From assembly GCA_903951425.1 (NCBI GenBank), contig CAJBBX010000072.1:1-64000 (forward strand): a stretch of DNA of 64,000 nt, in the 5' to 3' direction. Shown in pieces: positions 62,157 through 64,000 of this stretch. This DNA is from an uncultured Chthonomonas sp. Lineage in GTDB: Bacteria; Armatimonadota; Chthonomonadetes; Chthonomonadales; CAJBBX01. Both the position numbers and the translations under genes were made by a program. The notes below the pieces were generated by a model. It saw nothing but the letters and a program-made list of their open reading frames with translations, searched no databases and was not told the origin of the DNA. The first letter of the stretch is position 1, and each line of letters opens with the position of its first letter.

Positions 62157-62978
62157 TTAAGCCTTGCGTCCTGATAGGCGCACCTTCAGGTACTGGCGCG
62201 CGATGGTGCGGAAGATGATGGGGAAGGCTTCGGCCAGTACCAGTGTGGTGGCCCCGCCCGGCGCGAATACGAGACGCTCGCGAGGGCGCCGTGCGCAGCG
62301 GACCATGGCCCTGGCGACGACCTCGGCGGGCATGGCGCGGACGAGGTGCGTTCCCGTGGGGCCTACCTTGTCAACCATCGCTGCGAAGAAGCCCGTCTCC
62401 GTGAGGCCCGGCATCACCGTGGTGACATGGATGCCCGTGCCCTCCAGTTCCGCGCCTAGCGACTGACCCAGCGCGTTCAGCGCGTGCTTGGTGGCTGCGT
62501 AGGCGGCGTTCAGGGGCAGGGCATACCGGCCGGCCAGCGACGAGACATTCATGATGTGTCCGTGGCCCTGCCGCCGCATGGGCTGCAGCGCCGCCTGGCA
62601 TCCGTGGAATGAGCCCACGACGTTGGTCTGCCAGATCGCCTCCAGGTCGTCCTCGCGCATCCCCTCGAAGCGCGCTACCATGCCGTACCCCGCGTTGTTC
62701 ACCCAGATGTCGAGCCGACGCGTGGGTTCCAGGGCCGCGTCGCGGAGGGCGTAGACCTGCTCGCGGGAGCGGACGTCGGTGGGCACGGCGAGGCACCGAA
62801 CGCCCTTGGCCTCCAACTCCGCGCGGGTCTGATCCAGCGGCTCCGGGCGGCGTCCCGCGATGACGACCGTACAACCCGCCGCGCCGAACTCCAGGGCGCA
62901 GGCCCGCCCGATGCCGGACGAGCCGCCCGTGATGACGACCGTGCGACCCCGCAGGTCACGATTGGGGCGCGCCGGCAT
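62157..62978 (-). CDS. SDR-family oxidoreductase
   Basis: 273 residues, a complete classical SDR: GGSSGIGRACALEFG cofactor loop, NNAGYG, catalytic Ser in NVSSLAGRY and the YAATK pair (YxxxK). The C-terminal hydrophobic end (AFPIIFRTIARQYLKVRLSG) may touch the membrane. It reduces or oxidises a small ketone or alcohol. Start ATG 62978 lies ten bases after the TPR gene. The convergent gap to the glycyl radical gene is 44 bases and holds nothing obvious. Confidence 0.92.
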   Translation of the reverse strand: MPARPNRDLRGRTVVITGGSSGIGRACALEFGAAGCTVVIAGRRPEPLDQTRAELEAKGVRCLAVPTDVRSREQVYALRDAALEPTRRLDIWVNNAGYGMVARFEGMREDDLEAIWQTNVVGSFHGCQAALQPMRRQGHGHIMNVSSLAGRYALPLNAAYAATKHALNALGQSLGAELEGTGIHVTTVMPGLTETGFFAAMVDKVGPTGTHLVRAMPAEVVARAMVRCARRPRERLVFAPGGATTLVLAEAFPIIFRTIARQYLKVRLSGRKA

Positions 62979-62988
62979 GGGCCTCGAG

Positions 62989-64000
62989 CTAGGACCGCGC
63001 GGCGCGGCTGGTGAGCGACTTGAGCTTCTTGGCCGCCTCGGTCATCTGCCGCTGGGCCTCCATGCGCAGGATGGAGGCCTCCTTGTCGTCGCTGTCTTCC
63101 TGCGTCTCAAGAAAGGTGAGCATGGCCTCGCAGGCCTGGGCGCTGAGGGCCGCGGCCTGGGCGTAGAGCGCCTGTGCCGGCACGTAGCCCTGGGGCGGCG
63201 CCACGGCGTTCACGTAGTCCCCGACGGCCGTCAGCGCCGTCTTCTGGGCTCCGACTTCCTTGAAGGCCCCTTCGCGGTTCAGCGTGCCCTGCACGAACTC
63301 CTTGCGGACCTGCTGCACCCGCGTCAGGGCGTCGGTCATGAAGCCCTCACAGATGGTCAGCAACGAGGCGTAGTCCTGCTCCAGTGCGTCGCCGTCGCCG
63401 TCGCCGGTGCGCTCGGCAGCCGCCTTCATGGCCGCGGCGGACTCGGCGAACGCTTTGCGATGGGCATGCACGCGGGCCATGCGGCGGTAGGGCAGGGCTC
63501 CTGCGCCGGGTATGGCCGCCGCCGCGGTGTAGGCTTCCAGGCTCTGCGCGGGCTTGCCGGAGTTCCAGTAGGCGTCGCCGATCGCCACCTGCGCAGCTGC
63601 GTCCTTGGGGTTGGCCTTCACCGCCTCGGTGTAGGCAGCGACGGCGCCTTCGAAGTCACCTGTGTCCATCAGCGCATCGGCCAGGAGCCGCCGCAGGTCG
63701 CCGTCGCCCGGCGCCATGGCGACGCCTCGGACCGCCTCGGCCTGGGCCTGCTGCGCCTCGCCGCGCTCGCGGAGGGCGATTACCAGATCGCGGCGCAATC
63801 GGCCATCGCGCGGGGAGGCGTCGATGGCGCGGCGCAGGGCCACCACGAGGTTGGCCAGGTCGCCCTGCCGGCGGTACTTGCCCACCAGCACTTCAAACGG
63901 GCTCGTGGCCGCCTCGGGCGCAGGTGCGCCGACGCCGGCGGGCTTGGGTGTTGTCGGCGCCACAGTCTCGGCGGGGTCGGGGCTCGGGGCACGCGGCGGA
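62989..64000 (-). CDS. TPR-repeat protein (5' end outside window)
   Basis: The frame is open to the right edge, so the N-terminus is missing. A proline-rich linker (PRAPSPDPAETVAPTTPKPA) precedes TPR-like helical repeats (RRDLVIALRERGEAQQAQAEA, LADALMDTGDFEGAVAAYTEA, GDAYWNSGKPAQSLEAYTA) and a C-terminal coiled region. A GTG at 63963 could be a start but lies within the linker, so it is probably internal. It would act as a scaffold; partners unknown. Confidence 0.75.
   Translation of the reverse strand, partial: PPRAPSPDPAETVAPTTPKPAGVGAPAPEAATSPFEVLVGKYRRQGDLANLVVALRRAIDASPRDGRLRRDLVIALRERGEAQQAQAEAVRGVAMAPGDGDLRRLLADALMDTGDFEGAVAAYTEAVKANPKDAAAQVAIGDAYWNSGKPAQSLEAYTAAAAIPGAGALPYRRMARVHAHRKAFAESAAAMKAAAERTGDGDGDALEQDYASLLTICEGFMTDALTRVQQVRKEFVQGTLNREGAFKEVGAQKTALTAVGDYVNAVAPPQGYVPAQALYAQAAALSAQACEAMLTFLETQEDSDDKEASILRMEAQRQMTEAAKKLKSLTSRAARS

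Noticed and set aside
1-64000. tRNA, rRNA, CRISPR array, transposase, integrase or phage genes
   Set aside because: Nothing in the intergenic spaces forms a tRNA-like cloverleaf or repeat array, and no gene shows these families' motifs.

Overview
The window is a GC-rich bacterial chromosomal segment, coding on both strands in short alternating blocks with almost no spare DNA. GTG and TTG starts are frequent and neighbouring genes are often coupled by ATGA or GTGA overlaps. There are no rRNA, tRNA, CRISPR, phage or insertion-sequence genes that I can see. The gene families suggest a diderm heterotroph of the Armatimonadota or a neighbouring group such as Planctomycetota. These include secreted DUF6067-type and GH106-like glycosidases, a DUF6785-type membrane protein, several Gfo/Idh/MocA oxidoreductases, a URO-D family protein, a DUF1573 protein and a truncated prepilin of the H-X9-DG kind. 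The taxonomic call is an inference from family content, not from a marker gene.

Layout from the left. 5892 to 1 (-): multispan membrane protein, dGTPase and a secreted DUF6067-type protein cut by the window edge. 5962-7107 (+): MFS transporter. 10131-7104 (-): two ABC ATPases and a GT4 glycosyltransferase. 10191-13735 (+): zinc-ribbon membrane protein, transaldolase-family protein, PhnP-like metallo-hydrolase and EamA transporter. 16493-13741 (-): YebC, rhomboid-TPR protein and DeoC. 16629-20441 (+): URO-D family protein, MocA oxidoreductase and MFS transporter. 28457-20451 (-): a packed run of ABC exporter, TldD, PmbA/TldE, zinc alcohol dehydrogenase, SDR and TerC. 28601-32780 (+): GH106-like protein and a Tat-exported beta-helix protein. 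32899-43495 (+): a one-carbon operon (AcsE-like methyltransferase, MetF, MetV, formate-THF ligase, a new ACT-like protein), then a PH-like membrane protein, a class II aldolase/FGGY kinase/fucose-isomerase-like sugar set and a photolyase. 46350-43519 (-): GH51 and GH29 glycosidases. 46874-49207 (+): DUF1573 protein, a cysteine-rich secreted protein, an anchored protein and a prepilin-like protein. 52600-49227 (-): uridine kinase and a large secreted protein. 52758-57312 (+): GH2 glycosidase, MocA oxidoreductase and a PD40 protein. 58512-57322 (-): serine hydrolase. 58596-62112 (+): zinc dehydrogenase, a 66-residue protein and a glycyl radical enzyme. 62978 to 64000 (-): SDR and a TPR protein cut by the edge.

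Taken together the window describes plant-polysaccharide or glycoside scavenging. Secreted or periplasmic glycosidases (GH2, GH29, GH51, GH106-like, beta-helix) release sugars, MFS/EamA/DMT carriers import them, and MocA, SDR and zinc dehydrogenases plus an isomerase-kinase-aldolase set process them. A tetrahydrofolate methyl/formyl branch handles one-carbon units. The parts least explained by known systems are the DUF1573/cysteine-rich/prepilin cluster, the ABC exporter joined to TldD/TldE, the ACT-like protein next to formate-THF ligase, and a glycyl radical enzyme with no activase in sight.
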